64,000 nucleotides of DNA from Simmondsia chinensis. Its lineage: Eukaryota > Streptophyta > Magnoliopsida > Caryophyllales > Simmondsiaceae. Where the stretch lies: the NCBI GenBank assembly GCA_018398585.1, contig JAGTTD010000002.1:30992186-31056185 (forward strand). Reading direction: 5' to 3'. Below the pieces are notes generated by a model, which saw only the letters and a program-made list of their open reading frames with translations, was not told the DNA's origin and searched no databases. Shown piece by piece: positions 31,810-41,620 of this stretch. How positions within the stretch are numbered: the stretch's first letter is position 1; each line of letters opens with the position of its first letter. Position numbers and translations under genes: made by a program.

Positions 31810-33056
31810 TGGATGCTGGGGCCTGGCGGTTGTTTTTGCTCCAATTAAAATGGGAGCACGAAGTACTTGGGCGAGGCAAACCTTCATTTGACATGATAGC
31901 CCGCGATTATTTGTGACCCCGTCTAACACCGAGGGCTAGCGGTTGTTTTTGCTCCAAATGAAAGGGGTCACGAATTACTCGAGCGTGGTAAACTTTCACC
32001 TAACATGAGAGCCCGCGGTTATTTGTGTCCCCAACTAACATCGAGGGTTGGTGGTTGTTTTTGCTCCAAATGAAATGAGAGCACGAAGTACTCAAGCACG
32101 GTAAACATTCACCTAATGTGAGAGCCCGCAATTATTTATGACCCCTTTGACACCGGGGGCTGGTGGTTGTTTTTGTTCCAAATGAAATGGGAGCACAAAG
32201 TACTCAGGCGCGGTAAACTTTCACCTAATGTGAGAGCCCGCGGTTATTTATATCCCTATCTAACAACGGGGGCTGGCGGTTGTTTTTGCTCCAAACAAAA
32301 TGGGAGCACGAAGTACTCAAGCACGGTAAACTTTCACCTAACGTGAGAGCTCGCGATTATTTGTGTCCCCATCTAACACCAGGGGCTGGCGGTTATTTTC
32401 ACTCCAAATGAAATGGAAGCACGAATTACCCGGGTGCGGTAAACTTTCACCTAACATGAGAGCCCGCGGTCATTTGTGTCTCCATCCAACACAGGGGGCT
32501 GGTTGTTTTTGCTCCAAATGAAATGGGAGCACGAAGTACTCGGGCATGGTAAACTTTCACCTAACGTGAGAGCCCGCAGTTATTTGTGTCCCCATCTAAC
32601 ACCACAGGCTGGCGGTTTTTTTTGCTCCAAATGAAATGGGAGCATGAAGTACTCGGGCGCGGCAAACTTTCACCTAACATGAGAGCCTGCAGTTATTTAT
32701 GTTTCCTCTAAAATCGGGGGCTGGCGTTTGTTTTTGTTCTAAATGAAATGGGAGCACGAAGTACTCGGGTGCAGTAAACTTTCACCTAACGTGAGGGCCC
32801 CCGGTTATTTGTATTCCCATCTAATACCGGGCACTGGCAATTGGTTTTGCTCCAATTGAAATGGGAGCACAAAGTACTCGGGCGCGGTAAACTTTCACCT
32901 AACATGAGAGCCTGCGGTTATTTGTGTCCCCTCTAGCACTGGGGGGCTGGCAGTTGTTTTGCTCCAAATGAAATGGGAGAATGAAGTATTCGGGCACGGT
33001 AAACCCACGCCTTACATGAGAATTCGTGGTTATTTACACCCCCTTCCACAGTGGGG
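31810..33056. repeat. Minisatellite, eleven units of about 112 bp
   Basis: Each unit carries GGCTGGCGGTTGTTTTTGC, then CCAAATGAAATGGGAGCACG, AAGTACTCGGGCGCGGTAAA and CTTTCACCTAACATGAGAGC. Unit starts lie near 31823, 31934, 32045, 32157, 32270, 32382, 32493, 32607, 32718, 32831 and 32944. Units differ by substitutions and 1-3 base indels. The array sits inside element G, downstream of pol. The direct repeats adjoin one another with no unique spacers, so this is not a CRISPR array. Confidence 0.95.
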
Positions 33057-33366
33057 GTTAGAAACCATGGTTCATTCTACGGCTAGAATAGAATAAGAGC
33101 ACATGATTACGCAAACTTGTTTGACATTAAATACACAAACGAACAACATAAAGCGTAGCCTTACAAAAAGTTAGTCTACAAAGCGGGGCTGTTAATTACA
33201 TACAATCATAGTAAAAACCCACAAAAGCGTTTACATCCCGAAGATAATAATACACAAAAAAATCATTAAAACTATAAAAATCGACCCAAAAGCAGCATGA
33301 GGCACCAAAGGATCATCTCCACAGTGAAACATTGATCTAGAATTTTAAAATCGCTGAGTTTGGAAT
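33057..33366. other. Unassigned segment between minisatellite and F-box pseudogene
   Basis: No coherent frame or repeat. It could be 3' flank carried along with the F-box gene. Confidence 0.45.
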
Positions 33367-34465
33367 TCACCCCCCGTAGTGCCCTGAAAAAGATGTACGA
33401 CCGCGAAGGTCACCATGAAGAGCATACCAAAACACCTGAATTTGGGCGGTAAATGCCAAGTACTCTCGGGATACCGTGAAGCTTGTAATGACAGAGTCGC
33501 ATCTACCACCGGACCAAGGCAGTCGGATGTACAATCGATACTGTCTCACACAAGAGGAAGGATCCTCCACTTTAGATAAAGCCTAAATTGTAAACACAGG
33601 ACTTCGGAGAGTGATTGAACACAAAATAGGCAATTCTGTTAATGCATCCCACAACTTTGAGATCTTAGCCTCCCGACAAGAGGTCAAATCATCACAAACC
33701 GCGTCTGGAAAGACCATTCTACATGAAAGCCTGGTCCTAGTATCGAAATGAACTAAATAGGGACGGTTGTACGTACCCTCTAAGTAGTGAACCCAATCAG
33801 ACAAAAAGAAAAGTTCCCCATTTAAACAAACATGATCTATAAATAAAATATTTGAGGGACCCACATCAAGAGTCCCCCCAAAAATTCCATTCCCTTCCAA
33901 CAAGTACACTTGATATTCATTACGCCATGGGCCACAGTAGGGATGGCTCAGATCCATCACTATAGGAAAAAAAAGGTAAAACCCAAAATGCGAAGCGATA
34001 TCGAAACATCCAAAAACTAAGTTTAGAGGAGAGGTCTAGGTAACCCGCTGAAATACCCTCAGGTAACACCACTAACTGGCGTACACCTAGAGCAGGATTA
34101 CAAACAAACAACTGAGAAAGATTGTAGTCTCGGCATAACACCAAACCACCCTGAACGCCAGTCACATGAATGTTATCAGTTAACACCTCAAGTACTTCAG
34201 GTGGCATAACAGGAGAAAAGTTCCCCAAAGATGAAAACACCTCTAGGTTATCATGAGAGAAATCACTTTCGAATTGCAAGAAAAACCCATCTGCACAACA
34301 ATAGAGAGTGTTAAAAGATTGTTTTTCAATAAATTCATAATCTGAAAGTAAACCATTAAACTTAGAAGACGCACAAGAACATCTTAAAAGTGACTTGGCT
34401 GGAAGCCAAGTCATGATTTCACGAGTAACATCCACCATTAAAAAATTTGGATATAAGAAAAACAA
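33367..34465 (-). pseudogene. F-box protein pseudogene inside element G
   Basis: On the minus strand the N-terminus reads VDVTREIMTWLPAKSLLRCS then CASSKFNGLLSDYEFIEKQS, an F-box with its L-P-x-K-S-L-L-R core. An F-box-associated region follows (QGGLVLCRDYNLSQLFVCNP, PSLLWPMA). After a frame change at a T8 run (about 33970) it continues MDLSHPYCGPWRNEYQVYLL, then FTI and a TAG at about 33582, then ALSKVEDPSSCVRQYRLYIR to 33367. The total of about 365 codons is normal for plant F-box proteins, which recruit targets to SCF ubiquitin ligases. It lies between the minisatellite and the 3' LTR, antisense to the element, so it looks captured. One frameshift and one nonsense codon make it non-functional. 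Confidence 0.75.
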
Positions 34466-34566
34466 GAGTTAATGATTCGGTGAAGAAAATGACATGCCCA
34501 TGAGAAGTATTTATAGCTAAACACTTTGAGACCAAAGGCACTTTTGCCCCAAAGTGGCGGGCTAAT

Positions 34567-34836
34567 TGATAAATATAAAAATAGTCCATATCAGAAGACG
34601 GTAGAAGTAACATCAAGACACAACCGCCCCTTCGCCTGTACCGTCCCTTCATCTATACCGCCCCTCTACCCATACCGCTCCTTTGTCAGCACCACCCTTC
34701 CCATCCAATAGTGTCCATCTCAAGCACCGACCATACTTCCCACCCCCTATAAATATGAGATAACTCATCGAGCACAGGACAAGGAACTTGAGCCTAGTTT
34801 CCCTCGTCGTACCCAACCAAAAACCCCCAAAACAAT
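34567..34836 (+). repeat. 3' LTR of element G
   Basis: Matches 23017-23253 in direct orientation, from TGATAAATATAAAAATAGTCC to CAAAACAATT. An extra CCGTCCCTTCATCTATA block distinguishes it from the left copy. A purine-rich stretch (CAAAGTGGCGGGC) precedes it. The match with the left LTR ends at about 34836. Confidence 0.8.
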
Positions 34837-34938
34837 TGTCCATTTATTTTGTTAGTACAACTTATGAACTATGGTGCCTATCTTTGCTAGTCATAAACAT
34901 GTAAGAGGAAGATGAGGCTAAAGTAGTACAGAGGTGGA

Positions 34939-35850
34939 TTTTTTTTTTTTTTTTGTTTGATAATTAGCGACAGAATCGAGGTATAAAATAGGCAACTCGA
35001 CCAAGCAAGCCCTAAGTCAACTCGTAAAAGAGCGGGGACCAAAAAGAAACCAAAAAAGATAGGAAGACCAGTAAAAACAGACAAAATATGACTCTCATAC
35101 ACAACTAAGCAAGATAACAAAAATATGACCGACCAAAAGACAGGAGAATGGGACAAACGACTTGCTAAGTCTCTTGAAGCAAGGCACTCAGCGAATGTGG
35201 ACCAAAACCATCAAAGTTCAGACCTAGTCTTTTCCCCATCTTCAGTGGGAGCTCCGAAGCAAGGATCCTGCTGGCATCTTCAACACTGTTGCCCTTTTTT
35301 GTCCTTTTTTCCTTCCTTCCTTTCACCTCTTCTTCTTATTCCAATATTTGCAGGCTTAGGTAGCCTCCTCGCACTGTTACCGGGTAACATGTCTTTAAAA
35401 AACTCTTGAAGCACTCGCTGAGCTTGTTTTTTTTCATGCGTTTTAGGGCGCTACGGCCTCTTTTAGTGAGGCCAATGTTTTGGTCATGATGCCTGAGTTT
35501 CCATTTTCTTCTTCTCTCCCCACCCTTGCAAGGCTATTTTATACACTTCCTCAGAGTCTTTTTCAAGGAATTTCTATCATCATACGGGTGGATTTCTAAA
35601 ATAGTAGGCTCAAAATCCGGTGGAAATTTAGGTCCGAAGGACACCAACTCAATGTCACTCACATCTCCTGTACCTTGGTTATCCTGTAGCAGCACCTGAT
35701 CCTGAGATCCAAACGAATCGACTTCACTATCCATTACCCAATCCTGTAGCAGCGCCTGATCCTGAGATCCAAACGAATCGACTTCACTATCCATTACCCA
35801 AGGCAAAGAGATGTTACCTTCTAAAATTGTTCAATAATAAATGTGTTGTT
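34939..35850 (-). mobile_element. L1-type LINE copy 3, ORF1 end plus 3' UTR
   Basis: A T run (34939-34954) marks the poly(A) tail on the minus strand. The 3' UTR (GCTAATTATCAAAC, GTTGCCTATTTTATACC) matches copies 1 and 2. The ORF1 C-terminus reads RLGLNFDGFGPHSLSALLQE with TAG at 35165, directly upstream of the UTR. Further upstream come FKSFLKTCYPVT, LTKRGRSALKRMKK and FGPKFPPDFEPTILEIHP. The 5' end is truncated near 35850. There is no ORF2 between ORF1 and UTR, as in copy 2. Confidence 0.75.
35682..35801 (-). repeat. 60-bp in-frame tandem duplication in LINE ORF1
   Basis: Positions 35682-35741 and 35742-35801 are near-identical (ATCCTGTAGCAGC then CCTGATCCTGAGATCC). They code VMDSEVDSFGSQDQ twice on the minus strand. 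High identity shows that the duplication is recent compared with the element. Confidence 0.85.
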
Positions 35851-36249
35851 GCAGTTTTTAACACCCACCTTTTTTGTGCTCCTTTTTTTTCCTTCCGATC
35901 CTACGTTTTGTGGCATATAAAGTTGTGGGTGTGAGCGGAGTAGTTTTTCCACTATTGTAACATGATGATTGTGGTATTTCTTTGATTTTTATGTTATATT
36001 TCTTATATTGTTATTGTATTTATTCAATTGTTTCTCAAAAAAGAATTTTTTTTGCAACTAATTTTGACACTTTAACAGGATTTATTCACTTTTTGGGTTG
36101 TTATTAGCTGATGCACTTAATTTTCCTATTAGTGTTTGACTTCCTCTTCACATTTGGCGTGGCAGCTTGAGGGGTTATGCGTGACAATGAGGAAGGTGAA
36201 CCATTGCTTAATGAGAATGTAGGATTTAGTTAATGGAGGATTTTGGGGG
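35851..36249. other. Unassigned segment between LINE copy 3 and copia C2
   Basis: T-rich, with one short plus-strand frame (MRDNEEGEPLLNENVGF near 36175) that I cannot assign. It may be relic host or element sequence. Confidence 0.4.
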
Positions 36250-36644
36250 ATGTCGGTATTTCTCTTTGATAGAATGAACGATTTATTCATCACTTGTACT
36301 TCAATTATTTAGATTGGATAACTATTTTGAAATTTATGTTACGCATAAGTCTTAACGTAATAAATAGCTTGCGTAAATTAGATAGTTCTTGTACCTATAA
36401 ATATGTAATCAATTCTCATACGAATGGGTAGAAAACATTGAATAATATCTATTTTTCCTTTCCTTCTCTCAATTATCTCATTTATTATTCTTATATTTCC
36501 TAGTATTGAAGCCACACAGACTCAAGTGGTTCTATTAAATATGTAATCAATTCTCATAAGAACGGGTAAAAAAAATATTGGGTAATATTTGTTTTTCCTT
36601 TCCTCCTCTCAACTATCACATTTATTATTTTTATATTCTCAACA
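36250..36644 (+). repeat. 5' LTR of C2 with internal duplication
   Basis: The right end TTCTCAACA lies next to the primer site. The segment from AAATATGTAATCAATTCTCAT to the LTR end is present twice (about 36396-36490 and 36536-36644). Between them lie GTATTGAAGCC and ACTCAAGTGGTTCTATT, which resemble a decayed primer site plus leader, so LTR end, primer site and leader were duplicated together. The left edge is uncertain: the first 40 bases match the 3' LTR poorly. Confidence 0.6.
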
Positions 36645-36646
36645 TC

Positions 36647-36658
36647 TGGTATTAGAGC
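36647..36658 (+). other. Primer binding site of C2
   Basis: TGGTATTAGAGC, one base off the initiator-Met site, starting 3 bases after the LTR end. Confidence 0.75.
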
Positions 36659-36735
36659 ATCAAAGAATCAAGTGGTTTTAACATATATGGATCTTCACCA
36701 AGCCTAACAATTTGTTCCCCTTAACAGAGACCTCT

Positions 36736-36965
36736 ATGCCATCCACAAATTCCATCATAAATTCAACTTCATCATATATTCCCATATTTAATGGAGAAAA
36801 TTATGACCATTGGAAAACTGAGATGACGACTCCATTGAGAGCTCATGATTTGCGGGAAGTAGTCGAGAAAAGCATCCCAGTAGAGGAATCAATACAAAGT
36901 CCCATGTGACCTCCATTGTGTCCGCAGACGTGGCTAAACCACAATGTGACGGCAGCCAATGTATG
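36736..36965 (+). pseudogene. Copia C2 gag N-terminus
   Basis: From ATG 36736: MPSTNSIINSTSS, then PIFNGENYDHWKTEMTTPLR, AHDLREVVEKSIPVEES. This is the DUF4219/UBN2-type copia gag start. TGA at 36907 ends the open piece. The D-family solo LTR interrupts it from 36966, and the C-terminal half resumes at 38810. The frame is open from 36712, but ATG 36736 matches the start of related C1. Confidence 0.8.
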
Positions 36966-38804
36966 TGTTGGGAACATATTTCAAAGATATTTCCTAAATC
37001 GGCTAGGGCGGGCACATCAAAAAACCAATTTAAAATTCATAATTTTAAATCTAAAGTTCCGATCTAATTAAACTATTTATTTAGATCAAGATCTTACTCT
37101 AATAAATTTATAATATAACAATCGAAAATATCGAATAAAACAAGTATAAATAAAGAATGTAGAATAAACTAAATAAAGAAAAAATAAATTTAATATTTAA
37201 TTGGACATACCTAAAGCACGAATCCTAACTTAAATACCTAAAATTACAAGAAGGTTTCTTAACATCTCAAAGTCTTCCTCGCAATGACCTCTTCTAGTAC
37301 TAGAAGTATGGGCTCCCAAAAATATTTATTTAATAAAATTTTTGTTCAATTTTTTCCAAAAAATTAATTTTTGAAAAAATTATGCTAAACAATAATTTCA
37401 AAAACCCCCCAAAACAATTTTAGGGTTTTTGTTGTGGGAGAAAAATAAGTTCCAAAACTTAATCCATAATTCTATAGGATAAAATACATGTTTAAATAAG
37501 AAAAATCAGTCATCGAACGAACGCATATGTCACGGTATAAGGCCCTCCGGCTTACGTCAACAAGGCTTCCTTTTTCTTTGTTTTTTTTTTTAATTTGATG
37601 CGCGCGCACTATACCTCCCCTTGTTTTTTCTCCGCTTTTATTTTATTAATTTTTTAATTATTTTAAAAATACTATATTTATCATATTATATATTCATCTC
37701 ATGAATATTTTCTAAGTATAAAAATTATTTATCTCATAAATAAATAATTTATCTCATTAATTTGTTTTCAAATATTTTCAAGTGATGCTTAAGTTGAAGC
37801 ATGTGAAGAGATCTCAGGGGCAATCTAACTCTAGTTTCAAATGGGTCAAATCTAATTATTAATTCATGATAACAACTGAATACTATTTAGTAAAGCTTAA
37901 TTCAACTAAATAAGTCTTATTGCATGCTAGAATTAAATATATTTACCTAAAAATTTTTCAAATAACTTTTATTGTGACAATCAATCCCTCTGTTAGCTAT
38001 CTAAGAGCAAAACAACTTTAACTACTATCATTATTTTTTTCACATCTTTCACCATAGTTACCGACTCGCCCTTCTCAAACAATTCAATAATACATGAAAC
38101 ATTAATTCCAAATATCAAACATATGGAATACTTTGATCAAAGATTCTAGAATCCATTTGTATATTTGCGAATATATTAAGGAGATATCTTTATCTCGTAA
38201 GAGACTACAAATCCCATGTAAAATACATGTTCTCCCTACACTTTCACGTAGTTACCCAATGCACATAAGATTTAAGTCAATGCTTGTGACTAATCCTCTT
38301 AGCACATCAAAGCTACGAATAATCGATGCGTAAGTTCAGACTATTTCCTGGATTTGAAGTTATCATCTTACATAATTAATTATTTATAATAATAGTTAAG
38401 AAACAAATAATTCATATGGTCATGCCCAGTGTTTTGATCTTATTGACAACACCAACATAATACTCTTGGATCCCTATTCACATGACCAAGACAAGTTATC
38501 AAAAGCATCATATTATAGTCTTATTAGACAAATTGTCCAAACTTATTACCGACTACGAACATACTTTGACAACATATAACTAGTTTGATCTAAGTCTATC
38601 TGTGGCTTAATCTTATTGACCACTTAAACCAAACATGACGTGTCATCCTGGACTACGTCCATCTCATGGAACGTTTTAGAAAAAAATAATAACACATATA
38701 TTTTGACTTGTAAAATAAATTCAGACAATAAATAAAATAAAATAATTTTATTTATTTAATATTTAAATAAAATAATTGAATTCTCCAGGACACTAATTCC
38801 AATA
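36966..38804 (-). mobile_element. Solo LTR of family D in C2 gag
   Basis: 1839 bp, with the plus strand starting TGTTGGGAACAT and ending CACTAATTCCAATA. It matches the D LTRs at 52.3, 56.7 and 61.0 kb (for example ACATGACCAAGACAAG near 38480, TGGCTTAATCTTAT near 38602, CATCTCATGGA near 38660) but is more diverged. The flanks GTATG (36961-36965) and ATATG (38805-38809) fit a 5-bp target duplication with one change. No internal region or second LTR is present. Orientation is assigned by comparison with element D. Confidence 0.75.
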
Positions 38805-38809
38805 ATATG

Positions 38810-39360
38810 GAATCTATTCCAATCATGGTATGGCATAAAAAGGATGCAGATGCAATGACTCACCTTCATAGTGCCGTTGCTGACTCCATTTGCCAAAGGA
38901 TTATGAATTCCAAGGGACCGCTAAAGTCAAATGTATCAAACTTCAATTTCTTTACAAAGATCTTAAAACTCTCAGAATAAAAGATGGACAAAAAGTTAAG
39001 GATTACTCTTCACAGTTAATAGAGGCGGTGAACCAATTCAGACCTATGGTGAAAATATAACTGAGTAAAGAATAATTGAAAGAATTTTGATTAGTTTAAC
39101 TAAAAAAATTGATGCATGTGTAATAGTCATTGAGTCTAAAAATCTGTCTCAAATGTCTATTGGGGAAGTAGTGGGATATTTAGAACCCTTTGAGCAAATA
39201 ATCTCTTGGAAGAGTAAAGCAACAGCAAAAGTCGCTTTTCCATCAAAGCATGAAAATTGACCTTCATCACCCCAATATGATAGAAACCATTCAGGAAGAC
39301 GAGGCCAAAGGTCACAAGTAGGTAGTTCCAAGGAAGGGGAAAAGAATATAAAGTACCCTC
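38810..39360 (+). pseudogene. Copia C2 gag C-terminal half
   Basis: The gag reading resumes after the solo LTR: DADAMTHLHSAVADSIC, QRIMNSKGPLKS, then KVKDYSSQ-like and LEPFEQIISWKSKA near 39190. The order matches copia UBN2-type gag. Several frame changes occur. It is interrupted at 39360 by a Z-like solo LTR just before the zinc knuckle. Confidence 0.65.
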
Positions 39361-39758
39361 TGATGCAGCGCATATAAAAAAAATTAAGGAAACGGAAGGT
39401 TCAACGGCCTTCCTTTAAACTATTATTATTGAAACAATTAAGAAATAAAGGAGAAAAGTTTAATCTTGGTTCTCACAGCCCAAGAACAAGAGAAACCCCT
39501 AAACAAGTATAAATCTATAACAAAAAATTGAATGAATAAGAATTTTATATTTCCTCTTCCTTAAATAGAGGAGTCATTTGACATATAAAAAGGACAAAAA
39601 GTTAAAGAGAAAAATGAAAAAATAATTAATAAAATTTACTAATATACACTAACATAAAACTCTTGCTCGTTCACCCTTCCTATGCACATCCCGCCTTCTT
39701 GCCAACTTGGTCATCTCGCCCAGCTCCATTTGCCAAGCATAAAGGCATGTCTACATCA
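39361..39758 (-). mobile_element. Z-like solo LTR in C2 gag
   Basis: 398 bp, plus strand TGATGCAGCGCAT...CTACATCA. The left 60 bases match the reverse complement of the U5 end of Z LTRs (TGATGCAGCGCAT and GTTCAACGGCCTTCC), so it lies in minus orientation. The flanks CCCTC (39356-39360) and CACTC (39759-39763) are a 5-bp target duplication with one change. The gag codons before it and the zinc knuckle after it are continuous if it is ignored. The U3 side differs from Z, so it is a related but distinct family. Confidence 0.7.
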
Positions 39759-41150
39759 CACTCCGTGTGGCATCTGTAGAAATATAAATCATTTGGAGAA
39801 AGATTGTGGACACAAAGGAAAGTCAAAGTGCACCTATCGTGGTACATTCAGCCATACTGACCAAAATTACAAATTAAAAAAATCAACAGGCAGATGTGTC
39901 TAAATCGGTTGATGGTGCAGACCAACTATTTTATGCTTGTCTTGCAGCAATAACACGAAGTGAAGAAGTATGGCTTATTGACAGTGGTTGCACCAACCAC
40001 ATGACAAAAAATCAACAAATCTTCGTGAAATTGGATCCCTCATTTAAAATTCCAATTGTAATGGGAAATGGAGCTATGGTCGAGTCAGGAGGTAAGGCCA
40101 TAGTTGCCAATCAAACCAAAATAGGTTCTAAACAAATCCAAGATGTCTTGTATGTGCCTGACATAGATCAAAATTTACTAAGTGTGTCTCAAATGATACA
40201 AATTGCATTTTGAAGGCAACACTTGTAAAGATTTGATCTTCAACACATGCTAATAGCGAATATTAAGATGCAAAACAAGAGCTTTCCTATTAAACGGCAC
40301 AACGATATTCACAACTCATTGAAAGAACAATTCATACTAGTAGTTGAATTTGGCACAAAATAGTTGGGCATAATAACTTCCAAAATCCAAAATTCATTGC
40401 CCAACACAGAATAGTGAAGGATCTTCTCATTATAAATGAAAACAATGGAATTTGTGCCAACGGTCAAATGTGGAAAGATGCACCAACAGGTATTTCCTTT
40501 TGAACCTACACGGAGATCTTTTGAAAAGCTTCAACTAGCACACACTGATATTTGTCGACCCATGAGGACTCCATCCTTGGATAAAAATCAATATTTCATT
40601 TTATTCATTAATGATTATTCCAGAATGACATGGGTAATACTTCATGAAGTAAAGATCATAAGTTTTTTGGAACTTTTGGGAAATTTAAGCAACTAGTAGG
40701 AAAGGAATGTGGGTGTTGTTTGAAAAAAACACAGAAGTGATAGAGGCATCGAGTATATTTCTACACAATTCAACAAGTTCTGTTATGTTGTAGGTATTCA
40801 TCATCAGCTTATAGTAACTTACACACCTGAACAGAATGGTGCTTCCAAGAGGAAGAAGGAAGAACAAGATAGTAATGGAGATGGCTAGATCAATGTTGAA
40901 AGATAACATGCCAAACAAAATTTGGGATAAAGCAGTAAATACAGTTATTTATCTGTTGAATAGGTGTATCACCTAAAGTTGTTGCTAGCATGTCACCTTT
41001 AGAAGCATGGTTAACACACAAACCATAAAGGTATTTTGGTTGTTTATGATATACACATGTTCCAATTGAAAAGCGACACAAATTAGATTATAAAATAGAA
41101 AAAAGGAATTTTCCTCTGTTATAGCACCCAATCTAAAGGATATTAGGTGT
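39759..41150 (+). pseudogene. Copia C2 zinc knuckle, protease and integrase
   Basis: The CCHC knuckle CGICRNINHLEKDC is at 39766-39807. The open piece 39896-40213 is the copia protease: EVWLIDSGCTNHMTKNQQIF with active-site D-S-G, then MGNGAMVESGGK and VLYVPDIDQNLLSVSQM. The integrase has LQLAHTDICRPMRTPSLDKN and FINDYSRMTW (40525-40640), the second-Asp region HRSDRGIEYISTQFNKFC (about 40733) and TPEQNGASKRKKEEQ (about 40825). The C-terminus decays to 41150. Frames change at least four times. Confidence 0.75.
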
Positions 41151-41620
41151 TCAATTTACAAACAGAAAAGTTAATTATAACTAGGGACTTTGAGGAAGAA
41201 TCATCTCATGATAGGGAGAAACATGTAGTCACAAGAGAATGTATTTTGATTCCATTACATGTCAATTATTCTCATCCAACAGAGCTAAGCCAAACACCTT
41301 AAGTAGATTCTCCAATGTTAGATCTAGAGCCTAAAGAAGCATCATCAAATTCAAATGAAACTACTCTTCATGGTGGATCTCCTGCTCATACGCACACACT
41401 ATCATCTCAGGACTCTCTATCATTGTCTCAAAGACAAAGTACTTTAGATGATTCTCTTAATAATCATCATATAAAAAAGACAAGGAAGCTTTCTGATTTA
41501 TATGATGTTTGTCCTCGATATCTAGATGAAGTTTTTGACTTGGAGGAATGTGAATATTGTCACTAACAACTTTTGAGCGCTGTGGTTTTGAAGAAGTTGT
41601 CAAGCATGAAGAATGACGGC
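41151..41620 (+). pseudogene. Copia C2 linker and RT start
   Basis: The open piece 41315-41566 is a Ser-rich linker (SSQDSLSLSQRQSTLDDS) ending KKTRKLSDLYDVC, the variable region before copia RT. In another frame CGFEEVVKHEE is the first RT motif. The RTE fragment interrupts it at 41621. Confidence 0.65.

Larger units (their letters stand above)
23017..34836 (+). mobile_element. Tat-lineage Ty3/gypsy element G, both LTRs present
   Basis: Direct LTRs at 23017-23253 and about 34567-34836 enclose 11.3 kb. Plus-strand order: primer site, gag, protease, RT, RNase H, a second archaeal-type RNase H, integrase. Then come an antisense spliced gene (31185-28650), a 112-bp minisatellite and an antisense F-box pseudogene. 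The second RNase H and the antisense extra gene are hallmarks of the Tat lineage. Coding regions carry frameshifts and stops. I could not find a convincing target duplication. The F-box segment is not a normal part of such elements. Confidence 0.8.

Noticed and set aside
31810..33056. Possible CRISPR-like array
   Set aside because: Units of 112 bp adjoin without spacers and drift gradually; this is a eukaryotic minisatellite.
34867..34876. ATGGT as target duplication partner for ATGGT before the G 5' LTR
   Set aside because: It lies 35 bases past the point where LTR homology ends, and the 5' LTR has no matching extension; chance is more likely.
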